From Brachybacterium endophyticum (lineage in GTDB: Bacteria; Actinomycetota; Actinomycetes; Actinomycetales; Dermabacteraceae), in NCBI RefSeq assembly GCF_003130585.1, contig NZ_QFKX01000005.1, positions 248,001 to 312,000 of the forward strand: a stretch of DNA of 64,000 bases. The letters run 5' to 3'. How positions within the stretch are numbered: the first letter of the stretch is position 1; each line of letters opens with the position of its first letter. The notes beneath the pieces were generated by a model. It did not search any database, had not been told where the DNA came from, and saw only the letters and a program-made list of their open reading frames with translations. Shown here piece by piece: positions 50,946 through 60,918 of the stretch. Position numbers and translations under genes: made by a program.

Positions 50946-51779
50946 ATGCCGCGAGCGTCACGCCGCTCTGCCCCGTCCGTCGAGGTCCGTGAGCCCTACG
51001 AGCACCCCAGCGGCGCTCGGGCTCCTGAGCTGCCGTCGCAGGTCGTCCCCGGTCACGTGGCCGTGGTGATGGACGGCAACGGCCGCTGGGCGAACCAGCG
51101 GGGCCTGCCGCGCACGGCGGGTCACGAAGCCGGGGAGGCGGCTCTGCTCGACGTCGTCGCCGGTGCCCTGCAGATCGGCGTCACCCACCTGTCGGCCTAT
51201 GCCTTCTCGACCGAGAACTGGAAGCGCTCCCCGGACGAGGTGCGATTCCTCATGGGATTCTCCCGTGACGTGCTGCGACGCCAGCGTGACACCCTGCACT
51301 CCTGGGGAGTGAGGATCCGCTGGGTGGGGCGGGAGCAGAAGCTGTGGAGCTCGGTCATCAAGGAGCTCAAGGAGGCCGAGCGGCTGACGGAGGCCAACAC
51401 GCGCATGACGCTGTACATGTGCGTGAACCACGGCGGTCGCGCCGAGATCGTCGACGGGATCCGCGAGATCGCGGCACGGGCCCGAGAGGGCCGACTGAGC
51501 CCGCGGGCGATCACGGAGTCGTCCTTCCGTCGCTACCTGAGCGATCCGGAGATGCCCGACGTGGACCTCTTCCTGCGCACGAGCGGGGAGCAGCGCACCT
51601 CGAACTTCCTGCTCTGGGAGGCCGCCTACGCCGAGCTGGTGTTCGTCCCCGAGCTCTGGCCGGACGTGGACCGGCGCGTGCTGTGGCGCGCGATCACGGA
51701 GTACGCGAGGCGGGATCGTCGCTACGGGGGAGCGATCGACCTCGCATCCCAGCAGGCCCCGGAGGATCCGCAGGACTGA
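50946..51779 (+). CDS. uppS: Polyprenyl diphosphate synthase (cis-prenyltransferase)
   Basis: 277 residues. [15 protein letters not shown] holds the catalytic Asp; [10 protein letters not shown] and [20 protein letters not shown] are the other family motifs. It makes the long-chain cis-polyprenyl diphosphate carrier for cell wall synthesis. About 45 N-terminal residues precede the domain, normal in Actinobacteria. Its last 86 bases overlap the dedA-like gene of the other strand. Confidence 0.93.
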   Translation: MPRASRRSAPSVEVREPYEHPSGARAPELPSQVVPGHVAVVMDGNGRWANQRGLPRTAGHEAGEAALLDVVAGALQIGVTHLSAYAFSTENWKRSPDEVRFLMGFSRDVLRRQRDTLHSWGVRIRWVGREQKLWSSVIKELKEAERLTEANTRMTLYMCVNHGGRAEIVDGIREIAARAREGRLSPRAITESSFRRYLSDPEMPDVDLFLRTSGEQRTSNFLLWEAAYAELVFVPELWPDVDRRVLWRAITEYARRDRRYGGAIDLASQQAPEDPQD

Positions 51780-52269
51780 CGACCTCCTGCTCGGCGCCTT
51801 CCTCGGCGCGGCGACGGCGCCGACGGCGGACCAGCCCCAGCACGACGGCCAGGACGATGACGAGCACGAGCACGGCCACCCAGGGGCTGACCAGGAACAG
51901 CTCGATCCATGCGACGACGACCGCGAGCCCCACGGTCGCGTAGATCAGCGCCCAGGCGAAACCGCCGACCACCAGCGCCGGAAGGTAACGCACGAGCGGC
52001 ATCCGGGTGAGCCCGGCGGAGAGGTTCGCGGCCGTCTGGAAGCCGATGGTCAGGAAGCTGAGGGCGACGACCGGCGCGCCGTATCGGTTGACGATGCCGA
52101 TCGCCCGCTCGACCGAGGGGCTCTCGACCAGGCGGGCCAGGCGCCCGCGGTGCGCCAGGCGGTGGGCTCCCCGTCCCAGCAGGTACGTGCCGCCGGCGCG
52201 GCACAGCACGACCAACCACAGCAGCGCCACGCCGGGCACCAGGGGCAGGGAGAGGATCCAGTCGATCAC
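51694..52269 (-). CDS. DedA/VTT-type membrane protein
   Basis: 191 residues with four to five membrane helices. Visible VTT-family features are the short helices around [12 protein letters not shown] and the segment [30 protein letters not shown], with the conserved Gly and Arg. DedA proteins flip lipids or keep membrane potential. The last 40 residues are polar and overlap uppS on the other strand. GTG 52269 lies 4 bases after zur, so it belongs to the zinc operon; a link to zinc is not known. Confidence 0.78.
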   Translation of the reverse strand: MIDWILSLPLVPGVALLWLVVLCRAGGTYLLGRGAHRLAHRGRLARLVESPSVERAIGIVNRYGAPVVALSFLTIGFQTAANLSAGLTRMPLVRYLPALVVGGFAWALIYATVGLAVVVAWIELFLVSPWVAVLVLVIVLAVVLGLVRRRRRRRAEEGAEQEVVSPADPPGPAGMRGRSLPRSDDPASRTP

Positions 52270-52273
52270 TCCG

Positions 52274-52705
52274 TCACTCCTGCGGCTCCCCGCGGGCGGA
52301 TGCACCGCGCGCCGTGTCGGCGTGCGAAGGACACAGGCCGAAGATCTCCATGGTGTGGTCGATGTCGACGAAGCCGTGCTCGTCGGCGACCCGGTGCGCC
52401 CAGTCCTCGACCTGCGGGGCCTGGAACTCGACCGTGCGTCCGCACTCCCGGCACACCAGGTGGTGATGGTGGCTGCTCTGCGCGCACTGGCGATAGATCG
52501 ACTCGCCGTCGTCGGTCACCAGGACGTCGACCTGACCGCCGTGGGCCATCGACTGCAGGTTGCGGTACACGGTGGCCAGCCCCACGGTCTCGCCCTCGGC
52601 CCGCATCTGCTCGTGGATCTGCTGGGCGCTGCGGAAGTCGTCCTGCCGGCCCAGCGCGTCGAGGATCGCGGTGCGCTGCCGGGTGTTTCGCTGCATGGGA
52701 GCCAT
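52274..52705 (-). CDS. zur: Fur family regulator, probably Zur
   Basis: 143 residues. DNA-binding half with RNTRQRTAILDAL and ATVYRNLQSMA; metal-sensing half with HHHHLVCRECGRTVEF and a DHTMEIFGLCPSH end. The last pair is Cys-x-x-His where most Zur/Fur proteins have Cys-x-x-Cys. Zinc specificity is inferred from the znuACB genes before it, with only 2 bases between znuB and this start. Confidence 0.9.
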   Translation of the reverse strand: MAPMQRNTRQRTAILDALGRQDDFRSAQQIHEQMRAEGETVGLATVYRNLQSMAHGGQVDVLVTDDGESIYRQCAQSSHHHHLVCRECGRTVEFQAPQVEDWAHRVADEHGFVDIDHTMEIFGLCPSHADTARGASARGEPQE

Positions 52706-52707
52706 TG

Positions 52708-53634
52708 TCACAGGTGTCGATGGTGTGTGGACAGGTGCCGGTCCGGCTCCTGCGCCCCGCCGCCGGTGCCCGCCGCGCCGCGGCCGCGCAGACGCTGGAC
52801 GACGGGGCGGATCACCAGCCCCAGTACGTAGAAGGCGATCGTCAGCAGCACGATCACACCACCCGGCGGGAGGTCCACGTAGGCGGTCAGCACGAGCCCG
52901 CCCAGGCTGCACACGACCGCGATGGCCATGGCCGTGCGCATCGTCCGGGTGAAGCCGACCACCACGCTCTGCGCGGCGGCCACCGGCACGATCATCAGGG
53001 CCGAGACCATCAGGGCGCCCACGATCCGCATCGCGAGGGTCACGGTCAGCGCCGCGATGACGGCGATCAGGATGTTCATCGCGCGCACCGGCAGTCCGGA
53101 GGCGCGCGCGAACTCCTCGTCGCCGGTGACGGTGTACAGCACGCGGCTGAGGCCGATCCCGACCACCATCACGATCACGGCGAGCACGACGGCGATCACC
53201 AGATCGGTCGAGGTGACGGTGGCGAGCGAGCCGAACAGGTAGCCCATCAGGCTCTGGGAGCCGCCGCCCGCCAGCTGGATGATGACGACACCGCCTGCGA
53301 TGCCCCCGTAGAAGAGGATCGCGAGGGCGACGTCGCGGCTGGTGTGGCCGACCTCGCGGACGATCTCGATGACGACCGCGCCGACCACGGAGGCGACCAG
53401 CGCCCCGGGGATGGCGAGCAGGTCCTGCGGGGAGGCGCTGATCCAGGCGCCGACAAGCCAGCCCACCGCCACGCCGGTCAGGGCGACGTGGCCCAGCCCG
53501 TCACCCAGCAGTGAGAGCCGCTTCTGGACCAGGTAGGTGCCCACGATCGGGGCGGTGAGGCCGATCAGGACGGCGATGATCAGCGGGTAGCGCATGATCT
53601 CGCTGGTCAGCAGCTGCCAGGGAGTGATGGTCAC
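52708..53634 (-). CDS. znuB: Zinc ABC transporter permease
   Basis: 308 residues with eight to nine membrane helices; ABC-3 family. VQKRLSLLGDGLGHVALTG near residues 35-53 is the conserved coupling block, with its Asp-Gly-Hydrophobic-His features. Start GTG 53634 overlaps znuC by 4 bases. The last 30 residues are charged and include a His-rich tail (STHHRHL). Confidence 0.93.
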   Translation of the reverse strand: MTITPWQLLTSEIMRYPLIIAVLIGLTAPIVGTYLVQKRLSLLGDGLGHVALTGVAVGWLVGAWISASPQDLLAIPGALVASVVGAVVIEIVREVGHTSRDVALAILFYGGIAGGVVIIQLAGGGSQSLMGYLFGSLATVTSTDLVIAVVLAVIVMVVGIGLSRVLYTVTGDEEFARASGLPVRAMNILIAVIAALTVTLAMRIVGALMVSALMIVPVAAAQSVVVGFTRTMRTAMAIAVVCSLGGLVLTAYVDLPPGGVIVLLTIAFYVLGLVIRPVVQRLRGRGAAGTGGGAQEPDRHLSTHHRHL

Positions 53635-54383
53635 GGGTGGATCTCCTGTCCCAGGCAGTCCTCGGGGAGGGCGCTGTGGTCGTGGCCGGGGTCGAACAGC
53701 GGGCGCTGCTCGGGCGGGCCGTCGTGGACGACGCGCCCGCGGTCCAGGACCACCGCACGGCGGATCCCCTCGCTGAGCGGCCCGAGCTCGTGCAGGACGA
53801 CGACCACGGTGGTACCGCGCTGGGCGAGCCGGCGGAAGATCGCGGCGATCGACTCCTGGGTGGACACGTCCACCCCGGAGAACGGCTCGTCCAGCACGAG
53901 CAGCTGCGGCGAGCGCACGAGGGCGCGAGCGATCATCACGCGCTGACGCTGCCCGCCGGACATCTGCGTGACCGGGCGCTCGGCCTGGTCGCGGAGGCCG
54001 ACGTCGGCCAGCAGGGAGTTGACGCGCGGGTCCCGCAGCCGGGAGAACCAGCGGCCCGGACCCAGCAGGCCGGTGGCCACGGTCTCCCGCGCGGTCGCCG
54101 GGATCGATCCCGATTCGGCGGAGAACTGCGGGACGTAGCCGATGCGAGCGCGGATACGCCGCTCCCGCACGGGCCGACCGAAGAGGTGGACCGAGCCGGC
54201 GCTGATCGACTGCACGCCGACCATCGCGCGCAGCAGGGTCGACTTGCCCGAGCCGTTGGCGCCCAGCAGGCCGACCAGCTCGCCGGGGGCGACGTCGAGC
54301 GAGACGCCGTGCAGCACCGGGGCGCCTCCGAGGTCGACCCCGAGGTCGCGGATCCGGACGGCCGGGGTCTCGTCCTCGCTCAT
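53631..54383 (-). CDS. znuC: Zinc ABC transporter ATP-binding protein
   Basis: 250 residues. Walker A GANGSGKST, signature QMSGGQRQRV, Walker B LLVLDEPFSGVD. It overlaps znuA by 4 bases and znuB by 4 bases, giving one coupled uptake operon. Confidence 0.94.
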   Translation of the reverse strand: MSEDETPAVRIRDLGVDLGGAPVLHGVSLDVAPGELVGLLGANGSGKSTLLRAMVGVQSISAGSVHLFGRPVRERRIRARIGYVPQFSAESGSIPATARETVATGLLGPGRWFSRLRDPRVNSLLADVGLRDQAERPVTQMSGGQRQRVMIARALVRSPQLLVLDEPFSGVDVSTQESIAAIFRRLAQRGTTVVVVLHELGPLSEGIRRAVVLDRGRVVHDGPPEQRPLFDPGHDHSALPEDCLGQEIHP

Positions 54384-55369
54384 GACCAGCTCTCCACGAG
54401 CTTGCGGCAGTTCTCACGCATGACCGCAGGGTAGTCCGCCTTCTCGGACAGCTGGGTCTCGAGGTTGTCGAGCTCCTCGGCCTTCGCGCCCACGTTCTCG
54501 GCGAGGGTCTCGGCGACCTTCGGGGACGCGGTGGTCTCGAAGAAGACCGTGCTCACGTGCTGCTCGCGGATGACCTTCTGCAGCTGCAGGAGGCGCTTGG
54601 GGGAGGGCTCGACCTCGGGATCGATCCCGGTGATGCCGATCTGTTCGAGGCCGTAGCGGTCGGCGAGGTAGGCGAAGGCCGTGTGGCTGGTCACGAACGG
54701 CTTCTTCCCCGACACCTCGTCGAAGGTCTTCTCGAGTTCGGCATCGAGGTCCTCGAACCGCTGCCGTGCTGCGGTGCCGGCCTTGGTGTAGGCGTCGGCG
54801 TTGTCGGCGTCGGCCGAGGCGAGACGCTCACCGATCGCCTCCGCGACCTTCCCCAGTCGCGCCGGGTCGTTCCAGAAGTGCGGGTCCAGGTCCCCGTGGG
54901 CGTGCTCGTGCCCGCCGTCCTCGGAGGAGTGGTCCTCGCCCCCGTGCTCGTCACCCCCGTGGGTGTGGGCGTCCTCCTCACCGCCGTGGAGCATCGTGAC
55001 CACCGAGGAGATGTCCAGCGCCTTGTCCGTGAGGTCCTTGGAGGAGATCGCGTCGTCCAGGGAGGCCTGGAAGCCGGGGATCTGGAGGATCAGGGCGGCC
55101 TGCTCGACCTGCGCGACCTGGGCGACGGAGAGCTCGATGTCGTGGGGGTCGACCCCGGGCTGCGCGAGGCTCACGACCTCCGCGAGATCTCCGGCGACCT
55201 GCTGGGCGGCGTAGGTCAGGCCGTAGCACCCGGTGATGACGACCGGCTTCCCGCTGCCGCCCGCGCCCCCGTCGCCGCAGGCACCGAGCGCCAGGCCGCC
55301 CACGCCGATGCCGGCGAGCGTCAGGAGCGAGCGACGGGAAGGGCGGGGGACAGGGGGCGAATCGAACAT
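54380..55369 (-). CDS. znuA: Zinc ABC transporter substrate-binding lipoprotein
   Basis: 329 residues. The signal has [10 protein letters not shown] followed by the lipobox LGAC, so it is exported and lipid-anchored. The cluster A-1 fold binds metal through His in [17 protein letters not shown] and [13 protein letters not shown]. Between them is a loop with many His, Asp and Glu (about 165-195), the mark of zinc-binding rather than manganese-binding members. ATG 55369 follows a -10 box by 7 bases. First gene of the operon znuA-C-B-zur-dedA. Confidence 0.94.
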   Translation of the reverse strand: MFDSPPVPRPSRRSLLTLAGIGVGGLALGACGDGGAGGSGKPVVITGCYGLTYAAQQVAGDLAEVVSLAQPGVDPHDIELSVAQVAQVEQAALILQIPGFQASLDDAISSKDLTDKALDISSVVTMLHGGEEDAHTHGGDEHGGEDHSSEDGGHEHAHGDLDPHFWNDPARLGKVAEAIGERLASADADNADAYTKAGTAARQRFEDLDAELEKTFDEVSGKKPFVTSHTAFAYLADRYGLEQIGITGIDPEVEPSPKRLLQLQKVIREQHVSTVFFETTASPKVAETLAENVGAKAEELDNLETQLSEKADYPAVMRENCRKLVESWS

Positions 55370-55376
55370 GAGACTG

Positions 55377-55382
55377 ATTATC
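55377..55382 (-). promoter_or_regulatory. -10 box of znuA
   Basis: GATAAT within ACTTGATAATCAGT on the minus strand, 7 bases before ATG 55369; probably leaderless. The dyad TGATTATCA around it may also be part of a Zur site; it is too short to be certain. Confidence 0.45.
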
Positions 55383-55544
55383 AAGTGTGGGTCGCGCATC
55401 TCGCAAGGCGGGCGCAGCGCTTGTGGTGAGCATCGCGGATATGCTGGGCGCTCGTCCCGGCCCACCCCGAGCGCCGCCCGTCCCGGCGGACCCCGCCGCG
55501 AGCGGCACGGGAGGCCATCACCGTCGCATCGCAGGAGTTCCACC

Positions 55545-56936
55545 GTGGCCAAGGCCCCCGCCAGCACCCTGGACAACGTCATCGCCCTCGCCAAGAAGCG
55601 CGGATTCGTGTTCCCCTCGGGTGACATCTACGGCGGTACCCGCTCCGCATGGGACTACGGGCCCCTGGGTGTCGAACTGAAGGAGAACATCCGCCGCCAG
55701 TGGTGGAGGACGTTCGTGCAGGGGCGCGAGGACATGGTCGGCCTCGACTCCGCGATCATCCTCCCCACCCGCGTCTGGGAGGCCTCGGAGCACGTCAAGA
55801 CCTTCACCGACCCGCTGGTGGAGTGCCGCAGCTGCCACAGCCGCTTCCGCGAGGACCACCTGCTGGAGGCCTTCGAGGAGAAGAAGGGGCGCGCCCCCGA
55901 GGGCGGCCTCGCCGAGGTGCCCTGCCCCAACTGCGGGACGCGTGGGGAGTTCACCGAGCCCCAGCAGTTCTCGGGTCTGATGAAGACCTACCTGGGCGCC
56001 GTCGACAACGAGTCCGGGCTGCACTACCTGCGCCCCGAGACGGCCCAGGGCATCTTCGTGAACTTCCTGAACGTGGTGACGGCAGCGCGACAGAAGCCGC
56101 CCTTCGGCATCGGCCAGGTCGGCAAGGCCTTCCGCAACGAGATCACCCCCGGCAACTTCATCTTCCGCACCCGCGAGTTCGAGCAGATGGAGATCGAGTT
56201 CTTCACCCCGCCGGCCGACGCGCAGGAGTGGTTCGACCGCTGGGTCGAGGACTGCTGGAACTGGTTCGTGGACCTGGGCATCGACCCCGACCACATGCGC
56301 CGTCTCGAGGTCCCCGAGGAGGACCGCGCCCACTACTCCGACGGCACCATCGACATCGAGTACAGCTTCGGCTTCCAGGGCTCCCAGTGGGGCGAGCTGA
56401 TGGGCATCGCCAACCGGACAGACTTCGACCTGGGCCGTCACACCGAGGTCTCGGGCACCAAGATGCAGTACTTCGACCAGGCGAACGACGAGCGCTACAC
56501 CCCGTACGTCATCGAGCCGAGCTTCGGGCTCACCCGATCGATGATGGCCTTCCTCGTGGACGCCTACCGCGAGGACGAGGCGCCCAACACCAAGGGCGGC
56601 GTCGACAAGCGCACGGTCCTCGGACTCGATCCCCGGCTCGCGCCGGTCAAGGTCGCCGTGCTGCCGCTGTCCAAGAGCGAGGACCTGGTCCCGCGCGCGA
56701 AGGCCCTGGCCGACGAGCTGCGCGGCCTGTGGAACGTGGAGGTCGACGTCTCCCAGGCGATCGGTCGCCGCTACCGCCGTCAGGACGAGATCGGGACGCC
56801 GTTCTGCGTGACGGTCGACTTCGACACCGCCGAGGACCAGGCCGTGACGATCCGCGAGCGCGACTCGATGGAGCAGAGCCGCGTCGCCCTCACCGAGGTC
56901 AAGGGCTTCCTGGCCCAGCGGCTCGCGGGAGCCTGA
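55545..56936 (+). CDS. glyS: Glycyl-tRNA synthetase (single-chain, class II)
   Basis: 463 residues, the alpha2 type. Class II motif 2 is present around [21 protein letters not shown] and motif 3 near [14 protein letters not shown]; the anticodon-binding domain closes the chain ([15 protein letters not shown]). Zinc-like cysteines in ECRSCHSRF and VPCPNCG. GTG 55545 has AGGAG upstream. It is divergent from znuA. I saw no T-box in the 175-base spacer. Confidence 0.95.
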   Translation: MAKAPASTLDNVIALAKKRGFVFPSGDIYGGTRSAWDYGPLGVELKENIRRQWWRTFVQGREDMVGLDSAIILPTRVWEASEHVKTFTDPLVECRSCHSRFREDHLLEAFEEKKGRAPEGGLAEVPCPNCGTRGEFTEPQQFSGLMKTYLGAVDNESGLHYLRPETAQGIFVNFLNVVTAARQKPPFGIGQVGKAFRNEITPGNFIFRTREFEQMEIEFFTPPADAQEWFDRWVEDCWNWFVDLGIDPDHMRRLEVPEEDRAHYSDGTIDIEYSFGFQGSQWGELMGIANRTDFDLGRHTEVSGTKMQYFDQANDERYTPYVIEPSFGLTRSMMAFLVDAYREDEAPNTKGGVDKRTVLGLDPRLAPVKVAVLPLSKSEDLVPRAKALADELRGLWNVEVDVSQAIGRRYRRQDEIGTPFCVTVDFDTAEDQAVTIRERDSMEQSRVALTEVKGFLAQRLAGA

Positions 56937-56943
56937 GACCGGG

Positions 56944-57005
56944 CTGCCCGGGGCCGGCAACGGTCGGCCCCGGGCAGGATCCGGCCCCGCGCTGTGCGGG
57001 GCCGG
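56944..57005. terminator. Two consecutive hairpins between glyS and the luciferase-like gene
   Basis: First: perfect 13-bp stem 56944-56956 / 56965-56977. Second: perfect 10-bp stem 56981-56990 / 56996-57005. They lie between convergent genes; each may serve one direction. Confidence 0.75.
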
Positions 57006-57010
57006 TCCGG

Positions 57011-58111
57011 TCAGGACCAGGCGGCTCGCAGCAGCGGCGCGACGGACTCCGCGAAGGTCGAGGCGAGACGCCGGACCACCGGGTAGGGATGACCGAAGGG
57101 CAGCGCGAGCACCGTCTCGTCCGCCGCCTGCAGCGCCACGTCCTCGGCGAGGAAGCGGGCGACCTCCTCGGGGTCGCCCGCGACCACGCGCCCGAAGGCC
57201 GCGGGGCGCCCGCCGATCACGGCCGTGCCCTCGCGCATCGCCTGCTGGCGGTCGCGATCGCGCGCGATCAGGTCCTCGAGCCCCTCGAGGTCCGCGGGAT
57301 CGATGGCAGGGAGCATCTGGCGGCTGGCGGAGACGTGTCCCGCCCCGTGCCCGGACGCCCGGCTCGCCGCCCGGTAGGCCTCGATGAGCTCCGCCTGCAG
57401 TTCCTCGAAGGACCGTCCGGAATCGTCGGCCGGCTGCAGGGTCGAGACCTGCAGACCGATCCCCAGCCGCCCCGCGCGCTCTGCACTCGTGATCGAGCCG
57501 GCGCCGTAGGCGATGCGTGAGCGCAGGCCGGGCGCCTGCGGTCGCACACGCAGGGGAGTGCCCACCGCCTCCGTCTCGAAGAACTCGTCGGCCGTGGCGA
57601 CGACCTCGCCGTCGACGAAGGAGAGCAGGTCCGCCAGGACGCTGTCCACGCGGGCACGGACGTCCCCCTCGAGGCTCCCGTAGGCCCGCTCGTTGACGGC
57701 GTCCTGCTTCGCGTAGCCCGAGCCGACGCCCATGTAGAGGCGACCGCCGCTGAGAAGGTCGACGCTCGCCGCGTCCTCCGCGAGCCTGCCCGGCTGCTCG
57801 AAGCGCAGCGGGATCAAGGCCGTGCCCAACGTCATCGTGCTGGTGCGCTGGGAGGCGGCGGCGAGGAACGGCAGGGGAGAGGAGAGGTAGTCCTGCAAGT
57901 GGCGGTGCCGCACGTATCCGGCATCGATGCCCAGGTCCTCCATCCGCTCGAAGAGGTCGAGTCCGTCGTCCAGACCCTGCGACCGTGCCCGGGCGATGCC
58001 GGTGTGGTCGACGAAGGCGAGGATGCCGAGCTTCCTCGCTGTGGGGGACGAGGCCTCAGCGGAGGACGAGAGGCCGTAGGGGTCGGGGGAGTCGTGGGCG
58101 TCGCGGGGCAC
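57011..58111 (-). CDS. Luciferase-like flavin-dependent oxidoreductase (MsnO8-like)
   Basis: 366 residues. Bacterial luciferase fold with LGTALIPLRFEQPGRLAEDAA, LLSGGRLYMGVGSGYAK and a substrate-side loop. The first 25 residues are polar and weakly conserved. The start appears to be GTG at 58111. It is a lone gene between glyS and dusB. Substrate unknown; some relatives act on alkanesulfonates, but nothing near it shows this. Confidence 0.82.
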   Translation of the reverse strand: MPRDAHDSPDPYGLSSSAEASSPTARKLGILAFVDHTGIARARSQGLDDGLDLFERMEDLGIDAGYVRHRHLQDYLSSPLPFLAAASQRTSTMTLGTALIPLRFEQPGRLAEDAASVDLLSGGRLYMGVGSGYAKQDAVNERAYGSLEGDVRARVDSVLADLLSFVDGEVVATADEFFETEAVGTPLRVRPQAPGLRSRIAYGAGSITSAERAGRLGIGLQVSTLQPADDSGRSFEELQAELIEAYRAASRASGHGAGHVSASRQMLPAIDPADLEGLEDLIARDRDRQQAMREGTAVIGGRPAAFGRVVAGDPEEVARFLAEDVALQAADETVLALPFGHPYPVVRRLASTFAESVAPLLRAAWS

Positions 58112-58284
58112 AGGGCCTCCCGGGGAGAGGGGACGGTGACAGGACGCGGGGGCGCCTCGTCACGCTGGGCAGCCCCATCATCCTCCCGACCGGCCGCCCC
58201 CGCGTCCCTCCCCAGGCGCACCCGATGCACATCACCCCCCGGACCTCTCCCGAAGCCGCGCGGGGGATGGGACAATCGGCGGTG

Positions 58285-59541
58285 ATGACCACGTTCGATG
58301 TTCCGCCCACCGTCCCCGACACCGTGCAGGCCATGGCGGGAACGCCCCCTGTCGCAGGCTCCTCCGCGGGAGCCCCGGCAGCCTCTCGGCGAACCCTCAC
58401 GATCGGCCCGCACACCGTCGACACGCCCGTCGTGCTCGCCCCGATGGCGGGCATCACGAACATGGCCTTCCGGCTGCTGTGCCGCGAGTTCGGTGCCCTC
58501 CACTCCCAGGACGACGGCGGCCTGTACGTCTCCGAGATGGTGACGTCCCGCGCCCTGGTCGAGGACCATGCGGAGTCCTGGCGCCTGGTGACGATGGGCG
58601 AGCGCGAGACACCCCGCTCCGTCCAGCTCTACGGGGTGGACCCGACCACGGTGCGCCGCGCCGTCGAGATGCTCGTGGAGCGGGACCGCGCCGACCACAT
58701 CGACCTCAACTTCGGCTGCCCGGTGCCCAAGGTGACCCGGCGCGGGGGCGGCGGGATCCTGCCCTGGAAGACCGAGCTGTTCACGCGCATCGTCCGCGGG
58801 GCGGTCGAGGCGGCGGGCGACGTTCCGGTGACCGTGAAGACGCGGATGGGCATCGACGAGGACCACCTGACGTACCGCGACGCGGGCCTGATCGCCCAGG
58901 AGGTCGGCGCCGCATCGATCGCGCTGCACGGGCGCACCGTCGTCCAGCACTACAGCGGCCAGGCGAACTGGGACGCCATCTCCGACCTCAAGGAGTTGGT
59001 CACGGACATCCCCGTGCTCGGCAACGGCGACATCTGGTCGGCCGAGGACGCCCTGCGCATGGTCGAGCAGACCGGGGCCGACGGCGTCGTCGTCGGACGT
59101 GGCTGCCAGGGTCGGCCCTGGTTGTTCGCCGATCTCGCCGCGGGCTTCGCGGGACTGCCCGACCGCATCACCCCGGACCTCGGCCACGTCTGCCGGACCA
59201 TGCGCCGTCACGGCGAGCTCCTCGTGGAGTTCTTCGAGGACGAGGGCCGTGGCATGCGGGATCTGCGCAAGCACGTCGCCTGGTACTTCAAGGGGTACCC
59301 CGTGGGCGGCGAGATGCGGCACCGCCTCGCGACCGTGGAGTCCCTCGCCGATCTCGACGCCAAGCTCGCCGACCTGGACTGGGACGCCCCGTACCCGGGC
59401 GCGGACGCCGAGGGCCCGCGCGGACGCGCCGGGACCCCGAAGAAGGCGCACTGCCCCGAGGGCTGGATGGACTCCCGCGAGCTCTCCGACGAGCACCGTG
59501 CCCGCCTCCACGAGGCCGAGCTGGACACCTCGGGAGGATGA
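58285..59541 (+). CDS. dus: tRNA-dihydrouridine synthase (DusB type)
   Basis: 418 residues. FMN barrel with VVLAPMAGITNMAFR, and the catalytic Cys in DLNFGCPVPKVTRRGGG. NGDIWSAEDALRMV and VVVGRGCQGRPWLF are also conserved. About 45 extra N-terminal residues. ATG 58285; GACAAT at 58271-58276, eight bases earlier, may be its -10. The stop overlaps dgt by 4 bases. Confidence 0.93.
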   Translation: MTTFDVPPTVPDTVQAMAGTPPVAGSSAGAPAASRRTLTIGPHTVDTPVVLAPMAGITNMAFRLLCREFGALHSQDDGGLYVSEMVTSRALVEDHAESWRLVTMGERETPRSVQLYGVDPTTVRRAVEMLVERDRADHIDLNFGCPVPKVTRRGGGGILPWKTELFTRIVRGAVEAAGDVPVTVKTRMGIDEDHLTYRDAGLIAQEVGAASIALHGRTVVQHYSGQANWDAISDLKELVTDIPVLGNGDIWSAEDALRMVEQTGADGVVVGRGCQGRPWLFADLAAGFAGLPDRITPDLGHVCRTMRRHGELLVEFFEDEGRGMRDLRKHVAWYFKGYPVGGEMRHRLATVESLADLDAKLADLDWDAPYPGADAEGPRGRAGTPKKAHCPEGWMDSRELSDEHRARLHEAELDTSGG

Positions 59542-60902
59542 GCCCGTCCGTGGAGAATCCGACGCACCGGCGGGCGACCGAGTGCCCGGCCCCCGGTGAG
59601 CGGGCGACCCCGCCCGCCGGCTACGGCCCCGAGGACCTGGAGCGCTGGGGCCAGGAGCCGCCGAAGTCGAACTCGCGCACGCCGTTCCAGCGCGACCGCG
59701 CCCGCGTGCTGCACTCCTCGGCGCTGCGGCGCCTCGGTGCGAAGACCCAGGTGCTGGGCGCCGGGGCCAACGACTTCGTCCGCACCCGGCTCACGCACTC
59801 CCTCGAGGTGGCCCAGGTGGGCCGTGACATCGGTGCCGAGCTGGGCTGCGACCCGGATGTCGTCGACGCCGCCTGCCTCTCGCACGACCTCGGCCACCCG
59901 CCCTTCGGCCACAACGGCGAGAAGGTGCTGGACCGGCTCGCCGACGACATCGGCGGCTTCGAGGGCAACGCCCAGACCCTGCGTCTGCTGACCCGCCTCG
60001 AGCCGAAGATCATCGGGAGCGCACGCCCCTACGGACTGAACCTGAGCCGGGCCGCTCTCGACGCCGCGATCAAGTACCCCTGGCGCCGCGGGGAGGGACC
60101 GGATCCGACCTCCGCGAAGTTCTGCGTCTACCCCGACGACGTCGACGTCTTCGCGTGGGCTCGCTCCGGCGCCCCGGGCATGCGCAAGTGCTCCGAGGCG
60201 CAGGTGATGGACATCAGCGACGACATCGCCTACTCGGTCCACGACATCGAGGACGCCGTCACCGGGGGAGCCCTGGACCTCTCACGCCTGGCCGAGCCGA
60301 TGGAGCGCGCCGCCGCCCTGTTCGTCGTCCAGGACTGGTACACCCCCGAGGACCCCATCGAGGTGCTCGACGAGGCCCTGCACCGTCTCGAGTCCCAGCC
60401 CTGGTGGGTGCTCGGCTACTCCGGCTCGATGCGGGATGCGGCAGCGTTGAAGAACATGGCCAGCCAGCTCATCGGCCGCTTCACCGGCGCCGTCGTCGAG
60501 GCGACGCGGGAGCGCTTCGGCACCGGGCCGATCGCGCGGTTCGCCGGGGAGGTCGTCGTCCCCGAGGAGACCCGGCTCGAGATCTCCGTCCTCAAGGGCC
60601 TCGCGGCGGCCTACGTGATGAGCTCGGCTGCCCAGAGACCCGTCTACGACCAGCAGGAGCAGATCCTGCGCGACCTCCACGCCCATCTGTGGAACACCGG
60701 CAGCGTGCATCTCAGCCCCCTGTTCGCCGAACTCTGGGAGGATGCCGAGGACGACACCGCGCGCCGCCGCGTGATCGTCGACCAGATCGCCTCGTTCACC
60801 GACGTCACGGCCCGGCGCCTGCACGAGTCGCTGTACCGGGGCGGGACCACGCACGTGACCGCGGCCGACACCCCGCTCCCGGGCCTGGGGTCCGATCTGT
60901 GA
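59538..60902 (+). CDS. dgt: Deoxyguanosinetriphosphate triphosphohydrolase-like protein
   Basis: 454 residues, HD superfamily. Metal residues in RTRLTHSLEVAQ and SHDLGHPPFGHNGE, then MDISDDIAYSVHDIED. These enzymes split dNTPs into nucleoside and triphosphate. It lies between dus and dnaG, the standard actinobacterial order, and starts inside the dus stop. Confidence 0.93.
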   Translation: MSPSVENPTHRRATECPAPGERATPPAGYGPEDLERWGQEPPKSNSRTPFQRDRARVLHSSALRRLGAKTQVLGAGANDFVRTRLTHSLEVAQVGRDIGAELGCDPDVVDAACLSHDLGHPPFGHNGEKVLDRLADDIGGFEGNAQTLRLLTRLEPKIIGSARPYGLNLSRAALDAAIKYPWRRGEGPDPTSAKFCVYPDDVDVFAWARSGAPGMRKCSEAQVMDISDDIAYSVHDIEDAVTGGALDLSRLAEPMERAAALFVVQDWYTPEDPIEVLDEALHRLESQPWWVLGYSGSMRDAAALKNMASQLIGRFTGAVVEATRERFGTGPIARFAGEVVVPEETRLEISVLKGLAAAYVMSSAAQRPVYDQQEQILRDLHAHLWNTGSVHLSPLFAELWEDAEDDTARRRVIVDQIASFTDVTARRLHESLYRGGTTHVTAADTPLPGLGSDL

Positions 60903-60918
60903 GCGGGAGGAGCAGTCG

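Noticed and set aside
48076..50961. Apparent fusion of the MFS transporter with a long N-terminal part
   Set aside because: The extension is the shifted reading of the acyl-CoA dehydrogenase gene. ATG 49428 with the TGATG overlap is the better start.
52696..52725. Zur box within the zur start region (TGACAATGG)
   Set aside because: Only one half-site matches; there is no inverted partner at the right spacing.
55370..55544. T-box before glyS
   Set aside because: No T-box bulge sequence or specifier stem is visible in the spacer.
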